A stretch of DNA of 8,698 bases. Origin: Betaproteobacteria bacterium UBA931. GTDB taxonomy: Bacteria; Pseudomonadota; Gammaproteobacteria; Burkholderiales; Casimicrobiaceae. The DNA lies in contig DBDN01000093.1 in the NCBI GenBank assembly GCA_002293615.1, forward strand, positions 4,041 through 12,738. Reading direction: 5' to 3'. A program made the position numbers and the translations under genes. Of the stretch, positions 1 through 5,902 are shown piece after piece. Positions within the stretch are counted from its first letter, which is position 1; each line of letters opens with the position of its first letter. Under the pieces are notes generated by a model that saw only the letters and a list, made by a program, of their open reading frames with translations, had not been told where the DNA came from and ran no database searches.

Positions 1-1
1 A

Positions 2-25
2 CCCTCTCCCGCTCGCGGGAGAGGG
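2..25. repeat. GC-rich inverted repeat at left edge
   Basis: CCCTCTCCCGC (2-12) and its exact reverse complement GCGGGAGAGGG (15-25) form an 11-bp dyad with almost no loop; in RNA it would fold with a CTCG tetraloop. Palindromes of this CCCTCTCCC/GGGAGAGGG type are common intergenic repeats in proteobacteria (family knowledge). It lies 129 bases past the guaB stop, so on the minus strand it could also be part of a guaB terminator. Any T-run that would show this lies outside the window. The plus strand has no T-run after it. Confidence 0.6.
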
Positions 26-153
26 GATTGAATGTTTCCCCATCCCACAAACGAAAGAAGAATCTGAAGCAATCGCGACCAGTCTTTCTGAAAACATTAT
101 TTTTTCTGAGGCAACCATTTTTATTTTCGGAAAACGCTGCCAATCAAATCGCA

Positions 154-1626
154 TCAGCCGACCCAGTAATTGGGCGCCTCTTTGACAATCTGCACATCGT
201 GGACATGCGATTCGCGCATCCCCGCCGAAGTGATTTCGACAAACTCCGCTTTGGTACGCAATGCTTCGATGTCCGTGCAACCGCAATAGCCCATCGCCGC
301 CCGCAAACCGCCGATCAGTTGGTGAATGATTGCCGACAATTGCCCTTTATACGGTACGCGCCCTTCGATACCTTCCGGCACAAGCTTTTGCGCGGCGACC
401 GGATCGCCTTTTTCCAGCTCCTGAAAATAACGATCCGAGCTGCCTTGCTGCATCGCGCCGAGTGAACCCATGCCGCGATACGTTTTGTACGAGCGCCCTT
501 GGAAAAGCTCAATTTCGCCCGGCGCTTCTTCCGCGCCGGCAAAAAGGCTTCCCAGCATCACTGCCGACGCACCGGCGGCAATCGCTTTGGCAATATCGCC
601 GGAGTAGCGAATACCACCGTCGGCAATCACCGGCACACCGGCAACTTCCGCCGCTTCGCACGCGCGCATCAACGCGGAAATCTGTGGCACGCCAACGCCG
701 GCAACGATACGCGTGGTGCAAATGGAGCCAGGGCCAATACCTATTTTCAGCGCATCCGCGCCGCTGTCGATCAATGCCTGCGCAGCCTCACGTGTGGCAA
801 TATTGCCGCCGATCACTTCGATATGCGGAAAATGTTTTTTCACCCAGGCAACGCGATCCAGCACACCCTGCGAATGGCCGTGCGCCGTATCGACGACAAT
901 TACATCGACACCGGCCTCGACCAATAATTCCGCCCGCCTTTCGTTATCGGCGGCAACACTGATCGCGGCGCCGACACGCAAACGCCCATGTTCGTCTTTA
1001 CAGGCATGGGGATGTTCGGTGGATTTAAGAATATCCTTGACGGTAATCAAGCCGCACAACTTCATCTCGCCGTCAACGACCAGCACGCGCTCCAAACGAT
1101 GCTCGTGCATCAGGCGTTTGGCAGTCTCAAGATCCGCACCTTCTTTAACGGTGATCAGCTTGTCGCCGCGCGTCATGATCTCGGAAACGGGTTGTTCCAG
1201 ACGGGTTTCAAAACGCAAATCACGATTGGTGACAATACCGACGACTTTCCCCTGATCAACCACCGGCAAGCCGGAAATTTTGTGTTTTTTGGTCAGCGCC
1301 AGCACATCCGCGATTTTCATCGTCGGCGGAATGGCAATCGGGTCTTTGACAATGCCGCTTTCAAAGCGTTTTACTTTGGAGACTTTGTTCGCCTGCTCTT
1401 CCGGCGTCATGTTTTTATGGAGAATACCGATGCCGCCTTCTTGTGCGATGCTGATGGCCAGTCGTGTTTCGGTGACAGTATCCATCGCCGCCGACACAAT
1501 AGGAATATTCAGCCTGATATTTCGCGTTAATCGCGTCTGAAGGGAAACTTCTCTCGGGACGACAACCGAATGGGCGGGTATTAAAAGGACATCGTCAAAC
1601 GTCAGGGCTTTATGAATGGGTCGCAT
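154..1626 (-). CDS. guaB: Inosine-5'-monophosphate dehydrogenase (IMPDH)
   Basis: Oxidises IMP to XMP with NAD+, the first committed step of guanine nucleotide synthesis, in the cytoplasm. The 490-residue product has the usual bacterial IMPDH length. The N-terminus carries the typical LTFDDVLLIPAHS segment (8-20). A CBS-domain pair occupies about residues 94-205 (IVTNRD 131-136, GLITVKDIL 192-200). The barrel follows, with the catalytic-cysteine loop GIGPGSICTTR (Cys303), the phosphate-binding ADGGIR (335-340), RGMGSLGAM (384-392) and the EGIEGRVPYKG flap (418-428). The start is the ATG at 1624-1626: AAGGAA lies 9 bases upstream (1636-1641) and the product then begins as family members do. 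A longer reading from a TTG at 1710 would run through the promoter. guaA, often next to guaB, is not visible; downstream lie 153 bases and the window edge. Confidence 0.98.
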   Translation of the reverse strand: MRPIHKALTFDDVLLIPAHSVVVPREVSLQTRLTRNIRLNIPIVSAAMDTVTETRLAISIAQEGGIGILHKNMTPEEQANKVSKVKRFESGIVKDPIAIPPTMKIADVLALTKKHKISGLPVVDQGKVVGIVTNRDLRFETRLEQPVSEIMTRGDKLITVKEGADLETAKRLMHEHRLERVLVVDGEMKLCGLITVKDILKSTEHPHACKDEHGRLRVGAAISVAADNERRAELLVEAGVDVIVVDTAHGHSQGVLDRVAWVKKHFPHIEVIGGNIATREAAQALIDSGADALKIGIGPGSICTTRIVAGVGVPQISALMRACEAAEVAGVPVIADGGIRYSGDIAKAIAAGASAVMLGSLFAGAEEAPGEIELFQGRSYKTYRGMGSLGAMQQGSSDRYFQELEKGDPVAAQKLVPEGIEGRVPYKGQLSAIIHQLIGGLRAAMGYCGCTDIEALRTKAEFVEITSAGMRESHVHDVQIVKEAPNYWVG

Positions 1627-1651
1627 GTGCGTCGATTCCTTGCAAAAGTGG

Positions 1652-1680
1652 ATTATACTCACGTTATGGAAACTCCCCAA
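1652..1680 (-). promoter_or_regulatory. Sigma-70 promoter of guaB
   Basis: On the minus strand a perfect TATAAT (-10, 1652-1657) is preceded by a 17-base spacer and TTGGGG (-35, 1675-1680; 3 of 6 consensus). The predicted start near 1645 gives a leader of about 19 bases that just holds the AAGGAA ribosome site. So short a leader leaves no room for a riboswitch; any control would act at the DNA level. The divergent DUF4124 gene must have its promoter in the same 86-base spacer, but I see no convincing one. Confidence 0.65.
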
Positions 1681-1712
1681 GCAATGTAAAGGCAATCTCA
1701 GGATAAGCAATC

Positions 1713-2189
1713 ATGAATAAATTAACCGCGCTTCAACATCTGTTTTTTGTCATAACCGGCGTGCTGGTATTTTCCGGCGCGGCAAATACCGCGCTTTACA
1801 AATCGGTCGATGAGCACGGCAATATCACTTATTCCGACAAGCCGCCGATGACGCCCAAAAACGAGCAAACAACCAAAATGCGCGACGTTCCTCCTCCCGG
1901 CGACCCTGACGCCGCCAAAAAGCTGGTGAAAGAAGAAACAGAGCTGCAACAACGCATGGAAAACCGCGAAGCCAATGAGAATGAAGCGGCGGAAGAGCGG
2001 CAACGGCAAGCCGATTTGAATCGCTTTTGCAGCGATGCCCGCACAAATATCAATCAATATCGCCACTCGACGGGACGCATTTATCGCGCGGGAGAAAACC
2101 CCGGCGAACGCATACTGATGGACAGCGCCATGCGTGAGCAGGAAGCCCAGCGTATCGAGGAAGAAATGAAAAAAGCCGGTTGCCCGTAA
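1713..2189 (+). CDS. DUF4124-domain exported protein
   Basis: A 158-residue protein of unknown function. Residues 1 to about 24-27 look like a Sec signal peptide: Lys3, a hydrophobic core FFVITGVLVFSG (11-22) and small residues before the mature part. The mature protein opens with YKSVDEHGNITYSDKPP (29-45), matching the DUF4124 pattern (YKWVD..G.VHYSD.PP) common in beta- and gammaproteobacterial envelope proteins. Residues about 66-105 are rich in Glu, Gln, Arg and Lys and probably helical or coiled coil. Cys106 and Cys157 could form a disulfide in the periplasm (inference). AGGA (1700-1703) sits 9 bases before the ATG. The gene diverges from guaB and converges on pepN, so it is probably monocistronic. 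Other DUF4124 genes have no firmly known role that I can invoke. Confidence 0.88.
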   Translation: MNKLTALQHLFFVITGVLVFSGAANTALYKSVDEHGNITYSDKPPMTPKNEQTTKMRDVPPPGDPDAAKKLVKEETELQQRMENREANENEAAEERQRQADLNRFCSDARTNINQYRHSTGRIYRAGENPGERILMDSAMREQEAQRIEEEMKKAGCP

Positions 2190-2205
2190 GCTGTTTTTAT
2201 TTTTT
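2169..2205. terminator. Bidirectional terminator-like hairpin
   Basis: AGCCGG (2174-2179), loop TTGC, then CCG (2184-2186) and GCT (2190-2192) form an imperfect stem whose 3-base bulge is the TAA stop of the DUF4124 gene. On the plus strand it is followed by GTTTTTATTTTTT (2193-2205). On the minus strand it is followed by six Ts (the A-run 2169-2174). This fits a shared terminator for the convergent DUF4124 and pepN genes. The stem is short and bulged, so strength is uncertain. Confidence 0.45.
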
Positions 2206-2215
2206 CAACACCAAA

Positions 2216-4888
2216 TCACACATTTGCCAGCATTTTATCGAGCAGCTCACCGGCCTCCGGTGAGCGTTCCTTTTGCCGCAGTTCTTGCAATGCCATAAAC
2301 GCATGGTTGCGTTGCGCCACATCCCATTTTTGCCATGAGCGGAAAGCATTCAACAGCATTGTCGCGCTGTGCGGATTGCTGGCGTCCAAAACATCGACGT
2401 AATACGCAATCAAGCGATAACCGCTACCGTCATTACGATGAAACGCCGGAAAATTGCGAAGCGCGAAAGCGCCCAACAGCGCTCGCACCCGGTTCGGATT
2501 TTTCAATGTAAACGCCGGATGTTCGGTCAACGTTTTGACGCGCGCCAACACATCATCGCCGTCGCGCGTGGCCTCCAGCGAAAACCATTTGTCGAGCACC
2601 AGCGGATGGTCTCGCCAACGCCGGGCAAAATCAGTATATAGATCGGCGCGTAACGCGCTGCCGCTGTCGCGAATGGCCGTTAATGCTACGATGGCGTCGG
2701 TCATGTTGTCCGCGCGCCAATAAAGATCGTCGGCCAACGCCAACGATGAAGCATCATCATTCGCGCAGCAAACGGATAGTGCGTGCGCCGCCAAGCGACG
2801 ATGCGCCCGTTGCTCGGTCGTAGGCGCATAAGGCAATGCCGATATACACGCGCGCTGTTGCCCAAATACGGTTTGCAAATCGTTCTGCAAACGGTCTGCC
2901 AACGTTTTTAACAAAAATCGCTGTGCTTCGATAAAAGCGTTGCACTCAAACGGCGCATAATCATCAACCAGCGCCGCAAGGTCCGGGCAACTTAACGCCA
3001 GCGCCCGCAGCATCGGATCGCTTCGGTCATCGCGCAGCAGCGCCGCATACAGCGTAAGAAAATCTTCGGATAAAGCAAATGGTTTTTCTTCTTTGGCCGC
3101 CTGCGCCAATGCCACAAGCTCCCCGGTAAAACAACGCTGCATCGCGTCCCATCGATTTACCGGGTCGGAATCGTAACGGGCAAGGTGCCGTAATTCTTCT
3201 TTGCGGTAATCAAATAGTAAACGTACCGGCGCCGAGCCATCGCGCAACAGCGACGGTACAACGCCAGGCGGCACATGCCGAAAAGTAAATCGCTGCTCTT
3301 TTTCACGTAATATCAGCGTAACACTTTCCTGCGCCGCCGATTTTTCATCCCATTGCGACGCTGCCTGTTGCAGCGGCACCCGTTTGCCGTCGCGATCCAG
3401 CAGCGCAAAGCCAACAGGAATCACCAGATCCTTTTTCTCCGGCTGACCGGGAGTGGGCGGTGTGCGCTGCGTCAGTGTCAACACGTATTCCCGAGTGTCC
3501 GCATGGTAATCGGCACAAACGCCAACTTCAGAAGTGCCTGCCTGCTCATACCAGCGTTTAAACTGCGTCAAATCAACGCCCGATGCATCCTGCATCGCTT
3601 GAATAAAATCATCGCAGGTTACCGCCTGCCCGTCGTGCCGCTCAAAATAAAGCGCCATGCCGCGCTGAAATTTTTCCTCGCCGAGCAGCGTATGCTGCAT
3701 ACGAATCACTTCCGCGCCTTTTTCATAAACGGTCGTGGTATAAAAATTATTGATTTCCCGGTATTCGTCCGGACGTACCGGATGCGCGATCGGCCCGGCG
3801 TCCTCGGGAAATTGGCGGCGGCGAAGAAAATCGACCATCTGGATGCGCTCGCTTGCCTCTGTCCCCATCTCCGACGAAAACTGCTGGTCGCGAAAAACAG
3901 TCAAGCCTTCTTTGAGCGATAACTGAAACCAGTCGCGGCAAGTAATGCGGTTGCCCGTCCAGTTATGAAAGTATTCGTGCGCTATCACGCTTTCGATTGC
4001 ATGATAGTCATCGTCGGTGGCAGTCTTCGGATCAGCAAGCACCAAAGCGCTGTTGAAAATATTGAGCCCTTTATTTTCCATCGCGCCCATATTGAAATCG
4101 TCGGCACAAAAAATCATGAAACGGTTAAGATCGTACTCACGACTGTAACGCTGCTCGTCCCAGCGCATCGCCCGCTTCAACGCATCCATGGCGTAAGCGC
4201 AACTCGGAATATTTTCTTTTGTCGAATAAATCTCAAGGTCAACGCGGCGTCCGGAACAAGTTACAAACTGGTCGTGCAAAACATCAAGATCCCCCGCCAC
4301 CAAGGCAAAGAGATAGCACGGTTTCGGAAATGGATCTTCCCATGTGGCGAAATGACGCTCATCGTCAAGTTTGCCTTGCGCGCGCAAGTTGCCGTTTGAC
4401 AACATCACCGGCAATATTTTCCGATCGCCGCGAATTGTTACCGTAAAACGCGACAACATATCGGGGCGATCCGGGAAATAAGTAATGCGCCGAAAGCCTT
4501 CTGCCTCGCATTGCGTGCAAAAAATACCGGATGACAAATATAAGCCTTCCAGCTCGGTATTATCCGCCGGCGCGTGTCGTGTTTTCACGACCAATACCCC
4601 ACGTTCGCCGACATTGGGGATATGCAATTCTTTATCGGTCAAGTGATATTGCGCTGGCGATAACAGTGTACCGTTCAGCGTGACTTCAAGCAGTGTTTGC
4701 GCCTCGCCGTTCAATATCAATTTCCGGCAACATATCTCCTGCCGCGGATTACGTTCAAAATACAACGCAGAAGTAACCTCTGTTGCCCGTGCGTCAAGAT
4801 CAAAAATCATTTCTACGCGCGGCACAAGAAATGCGGGAGGGCGATAATCGCGTCGATATTGGGTCAGTGTTTCCGAATGGGATATCAT
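2216..4888 (-). CDS. pepN: Aminopeptidase N (M1 family zinc peptidase)
   Basis: Cytoplasmic zinc metalloaminopeptidase that removes N-terminal residues from peptides. At 890 residues it is close to E. coli PepN (870). The order is typical: an N-terminal beta domain (about 1-195, ending KPCYLFALVAGD), then the catalytic domain with GAMEN (268-272), the zinc motif HEYFH (304-308), the third zinc ligand Glu327 in LKEGLTVF, and the transition-state Tyr388 in NNFYTTTVYEKGAEV. A C-terminal alpha-helical domain includes NNMTDA and NPNRVRALLGAF, also in the E. coli protein. I chose the ATG at 4886-4888: the QYRRDYRPPAF region then aligns with the E. coli N-terminus. A TTG lies just upstream at 4891. 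No clear Shine-Dalgarno sequence precedes either. An intrinsic terminator lies only 40 bases upstream, so pepN probably has its own promoter, which I could not identify. Confidence 0.97.
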   Translation of the reverse strand: MISHSETLTQYRRDYRPPAFLVPRVEMIFDLDARATEVTSALYFERNPRQEICCRKLILNGEAQTLLEVTLNGTLLSPAQYHLTDKELHIPNVGERGVLVVKTRHAPADNTELEGLYLSSGIFCTQCEAEGFRRITYFPDRPDMLSRFTVTIRGDRKILPVMLSNGNLRAQGKLDDERHFATWEDPFPKPCYLFALVAGDLDVLHDQFVTCSGRRVDLEIYSTKENIPSCAYAMDALKRAMRWDEQRYSREYDLNRFMIFCADDFNMGAMENKGLNIFNSALVLADPKTATDDDYHAIESVIAHEYFHNWTGNRITCRDWFQLSLKEGLTVFRDQQFSSEMGTEASERIQMVDFLRRRQFPEDAGPIAHPVRPDEYREINNFYTTTVYEKGAEVIRMQHTLLGEEKFQRGMALYFERHDGQAVTCDDFIQAMQDASGVDLTQFKRWYEQAGTSEVGVCADYHADTREYVLTLTQRTPPTPGQPEKKDLVIPVGFALLDRDGKRVPLQQAASQWDEKSAAQESVTLILREKEQRFTFRHVPPGVVPSLLRDGSAPVRLLFDYRKEELRHLARYDSDPVNRWDAMQRCFTGELVALAQAAKEEKPFALSEDFLTLYAALLRDDRSDPMLRALALSCPDLAALVDDYAPFECNAFIEAQRFLLKTLADRLQNDLQTVFGQQRACISALPYAPTTEQRAHRRLAAHALSVCCANDDASSLALADDLYWRADNMTDAIVALTAIRDSGSALRADLYTDFARRWRDHPLVLDKWFSLEATRDGDDVLARVKTLTEHPAFTLKNPNRVRALLGAFALRNFPAFHRNDGSGYRLIAYYVDVLDASNPHSATMLLNAFRSWQKWDVAQRNHAFMALQELRQKERSPEAGELLDKMLANV
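2245..2265. other. Strong hairpin inside the 3' end of pepN
   Basis: GCTCACCGG (2245-2253) and CCGGTGAGC (2257-2265) form a perfect 9-bp stem with a CCT loop. It is coding sequence for the SPEAGEL region of PepN, about 10-16 codons before the stop. On the plus strand it is followed by GTTCCTTTT, a poor T-run, so it could be a backup terminator for the rightward DUF4124 transcript. It may equally be a by-product of the coding sequence. Confidence 0.35.
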
Positions 4889-4927
4889 CAATCAAAAAAT
4901 CAATAGTGCCGCAACAATACGATGCAT

Positions 4928-4957
4928 AAAAAATACGGCACCATAAGATGGTGCCGT
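4928..4957 (-). terminator. Rho-independent terminator of the HTH gene
   Basis: ACGGCACCAT (4935-4944), loop AAG, ATGGTGCCGT (4948-4957): a perfect 10-bp stem. On the minus strand the stem is followed by ATTTTTTAT, a proper T-run (A-run 4928-4933 on the plus strand). On the plus strand it is followed by TCTAAAAAAA, so it works leftward only. It lies 41 bases past the HTH stop and 39 bases before the pepN start, and should uncouple the two genes. Confidence 0.88.
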
Positions 4958-4998
4958 TCTAAAAAAACATCATGCTCTCTATCTATATATGGAAACTA

Positions 4999-5328
4999 TT
5001 ATTCTACGGAGTCTTCACCCGCTTCTTCAAGTTCATAGTCTTTCCATTTGCTTTTCACGGTACGGCTCAAGCTACGGTAAAGGTCAGGCTGGCTGGCTTT
5101 TAAGTGTTTGATAATTTCGTAATCCACACGCTTGATCTGGCCCAAGTCAATTTGCTCAACATGCACCAAACGCAGTAATTCACGTACCGGCTTCGGCATC
5201 GAGCGACCGCTCTCGTAACGGGAACCACCACTTTGCGTTACGCCGACCTGCGACCAGAAGCGTTCTTGATTCATCCCACGACGAAGACGAATTTCACGCG
5301 GGTTCAGTATTGTGTCACTAGTTTTCAC
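4999..5328 (-). CDS. Small helix-turn-helix DNA-binding protein (XRE-like)
   Basis: A 109-residue predicted transcriptional regulator. A helix-turn-helix spans about residues 11-50: REIRLRRGMNQERFWSQVGV is the first part and TQSGGSRYESGR the likely recognition helix, followed by MPKPVRELLRLV. The SxYExGR pattern is typical of Cro/C1-like repressors. The segment DYEIIKHLKASQPDLYRSL (69-87) looks helical, and the tail (98-109, DYELEEAGEDSVE) is strongly acidic. I recall related proteins with NPREIRLR..MNQ..FW and QSGGSRYESGR in several betaproteobacteria; I know of no proven target. The GTG at 5326-5328 is preferred as start because AAGGAA lies 6 bases upstream (5335-5340). The in-frame ATG at 5352 has no such site and adds only eight polar residues. 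The gene is monocistronic, ending at the 4928-4957 terminator. Autoregulation from the long AT-rich upstream region is plausible but inferred. Confidence 0.87.
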   Translation of the reverse strand: MKTSDTILNPREIRLRRGMNQERFWSQVGVTQSGGSRYESGRSMPKPVRELLRLVHVEQIDLGQIKRVDYEIIKHLKASQPDLYRSLSRTVKSKWKDYELEEAGEDSVE

Positions 5329-5334
5329 AGTATT

Positions 5335-5340
5335 TTCCTT
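5335..5340 (-). promoter_or_regulatory. Ribosome binding site that decides the HTH start
   Basis: On the minus strand AAGGAA is followed by AATACT and then GTG (5328). The 6-base spacing is good. The same AAGGAA precedes guaB. It lies inside the longer reading from ATG 5352, which argues that the GTG is the true start. Confidence 0.7.
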
Positions 5341-5463
5341 ATTTCGTTTCATTAAATAGTTGTATCTCTCAAAGTCCGACTTTCATTAAGCATCATCACT
5401 ACGTAAAAAAACTTTTCATTTTTTTCTCTCTCTTAAATTTTATACTTCTCTTTTTGAAGATTA

Positions 5464-5473
5464 ACTGATCAGT
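5464..5473. promoter_or_regulatory. Perfect 10-bp palindrome, possible operator
   Basis: ACTGATCAGT is its own reverse complement. After one mismatched pair the symmetry resumes with TT on the left and AA on the right (5461-5476). It lies about 135 bases upstream of the HTH start and about 20 bases upstream of the weak TATAAA. HTH dimers bind such sites, so autoregulation is conceivable, but a single palindrome of this length in AT-rich DNA is weak evidence. Confidence 0.25.
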
Positions 5474-5589
5474 GAATGACGCATATCTACTACAAAAACA
5501 TTGCCAGCGGATATTGTCATACAAATCAACAGCCATCACCTAATGCATACAACGCTTATTTTGACAAATTGTGTAAAATAGCGCCGCTT

Positions 5590-5605
5590 AGCAAATACCT
5601 TGCCA
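5590..5605 (-). promoter_or_regulatory. Candidate sigma-54 (RpoN) promoter
   Basis: The minus strand reads TGGCAAGGTATTTGCT. Against the established -24/-12 consensus TGGCACG-N4-TTGCW it has a single mismatch (A for C), with the GG and GC elements at the correct spacing. Transcription would start near 5579 and run leftward to the HTH gene, giving a leader of about 250 bases, or would make a separate RNA. Inverted repeats at 5694-5730 and 5744-5759 lie about 115-180 bases upstream of that start, the usual distance for enhancer-binding activators. An RpoN-encoding gene is not in the window, so function is inferred. Confidence 0.45.
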
Positions 5606-5624
5606 CCTATTTCAACACATGCCT

Positions 5625-5662
5625 CAAAAAGAAGGTTATTTTGCAACCATTCTTTTGTTTTT
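5625..5662 (+). terminator. Terminator-like hairpin without an assigned gene
   Basis: CAAAAAGAAGGTT (5625-5637), a 7-base loop, and AACCATTCTTTTG (5645-5657) pair over about 12 bp with one bulged base on each side. TTTTT (5658-5662) follows. The shape is that of a plus-strand intrinsic terminator, but the stem is AT-rich and no gene ends nearby. It could end a small RNA or be chance structure in AT-rich DNA. Confidence 0.3.
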
Positions 5663-5693
5663 AAATATCTTTGAAAACACCCGTATTTTGATA

Positions 5694-5730
5694 TTAGCCG
5701 GTATTTTTCTCAAGTATTTATACCGGCTAA
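5694..5730. promoter_or_regulatory. 11-bp-arm inverted repeat, possible activator site
   Basis: TTAGCCGGTAT (5694-5704) and ATACCGGCTAA (5720-5730) are exact reverse complements separated by 15 bases, so arm centres are 26 bp apart. No T-run follows on either strand, so it is not a terminator. It lies upstream of both predicted promoters: about 115-150 bases from the candidate sigma-54 start and about 105-140 bases from the predicted PHP-cluster start. A binding site for a dimeric or tetrameric regulator is the simplest reading; an RNA hairpin is the alternative. Confidence 0.5.
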
Positions 5731-5743
5731 ACAGTTAACTTTC

Positions 5744-5759
5744 CTTGAGGTCACTCAAG
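5744..5759. promoter_or_regulatory. CTTGAG-N4-CTCAAG dyad
   Basis: CTTGAG (5744-5749) and CTCAAG (5754-5759) are 6-bp inverted repeats around GTCA. The weaker flanking pair GTTAAC (5734-5739) and GTTAAT (5765-5770) extends the symmetry to about 5733-5771. A second CTCAAG lies in the spacer of the preceding dyad (5709-5714). The centre is about 80 bases upstream of the predicted PHP-cluster start. An operator or upstream activating site is possible. Confidence 0.35.
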
Positions 5760-5798
5760 ACCCTGTTAATTAAAGAAATATGTTTTTGGTATGACTTT

Positions 5799-5827
5799 TT
5801 TACACACCATAAGAAAATCTGTAGAAT
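5799..5827 (+). promoter_or_regulatory. Sigma-70 promoter of the PHP-ruvC-MarC cluster
   Basis: TTTACA (-35, 5799-5804) and TAGAAT (-10, 5822-5827) each match 5 of 6 consensus bases and are separated by the optimal 17 bases. The predicted start near 5834 gives a leader of about 69 bases before the PHP gene. A second, weaker option is TTGGCA (5844-5849) with TATTAT (5865-5870) at a 15-base spacing. Confidence 0.55.
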
Positions 5828-5902
5828 AGACATATCATTATATTTGGCATATTACACACACTTTTATTATCTTATTGTTTGCTTTAGGCTTTTTTATTTT
5901 TT

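Larger units (their letters stand above)
5329..5902. other. 574-base AT-rich divergent control region
   Basis: This gene-free stretch separates the leftward HTH gene from the rightward PHP-ruvC-MarC cluster. It is markedly AT-rich (14 of 60 bases are G or C in 5821-5880), unlike the balanced coding DNA around it. The HTH-proximal part has a pyrimidine-rich tract on the plus strand (about 5405-5456). A TATAAA on the minus strand (5439-5444) could be a -10 box, but its -35 position (CAGTTA) is poor. The other elements are listed separately: palindrome 5464-5473, sigma-54 site 5590-5605, hairpin 5625-5662, dyads 5694-5730 and 5744-5759, and sigma-70 promoter 5799-5827. No ORF here is convincing. 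Confidence 0.75.

Noticed and set aside
1533..1541. GCGTCTGAA, resembling the Neisseria DNA uptake sequence GCCGTCTGAA
   Set aside because: Only one copy, imperfect and inside guaB coding sequence. Uptake sequences occur in many copies, often paired at terminators.
3353..3922. Long open frame (189 codons) antisense to pepN
   Set aside because: It lies wholly inside the well-supported pepN gene on the opposite strand, with no domain or ribosome site; it reflects pepN codon use.
5399..5536. 45-codon minus-strand open frame starting ATG (5536), reading MAVDLYDNIRWQ..., in the HTH leader
   Set aside because: AGG lies only two bases before the ATG, too close for a ribosome site, and the sequence shows no family features. 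It would become interesting only if the sigma-54 transcript is real and the frame is conserved.
5561..5566. Perfect TTGACA as a plus-strand -35 box
   Set aside because: The positions 15-19 bases downstream (5582-5591) read CGCCGCTTAG and hold no -10 box; the TAAAAT at 5574-5579 is far too close.
5476..5664. 62-codon plus-strand open frame in the AT-rich spacer
   Set aside because: No ribosome site, no recognisable domain, and it runs through the sigma-54 candidate and into the hairpin at 5625-5662. A chance frame in AT-rich DNA is likelier.
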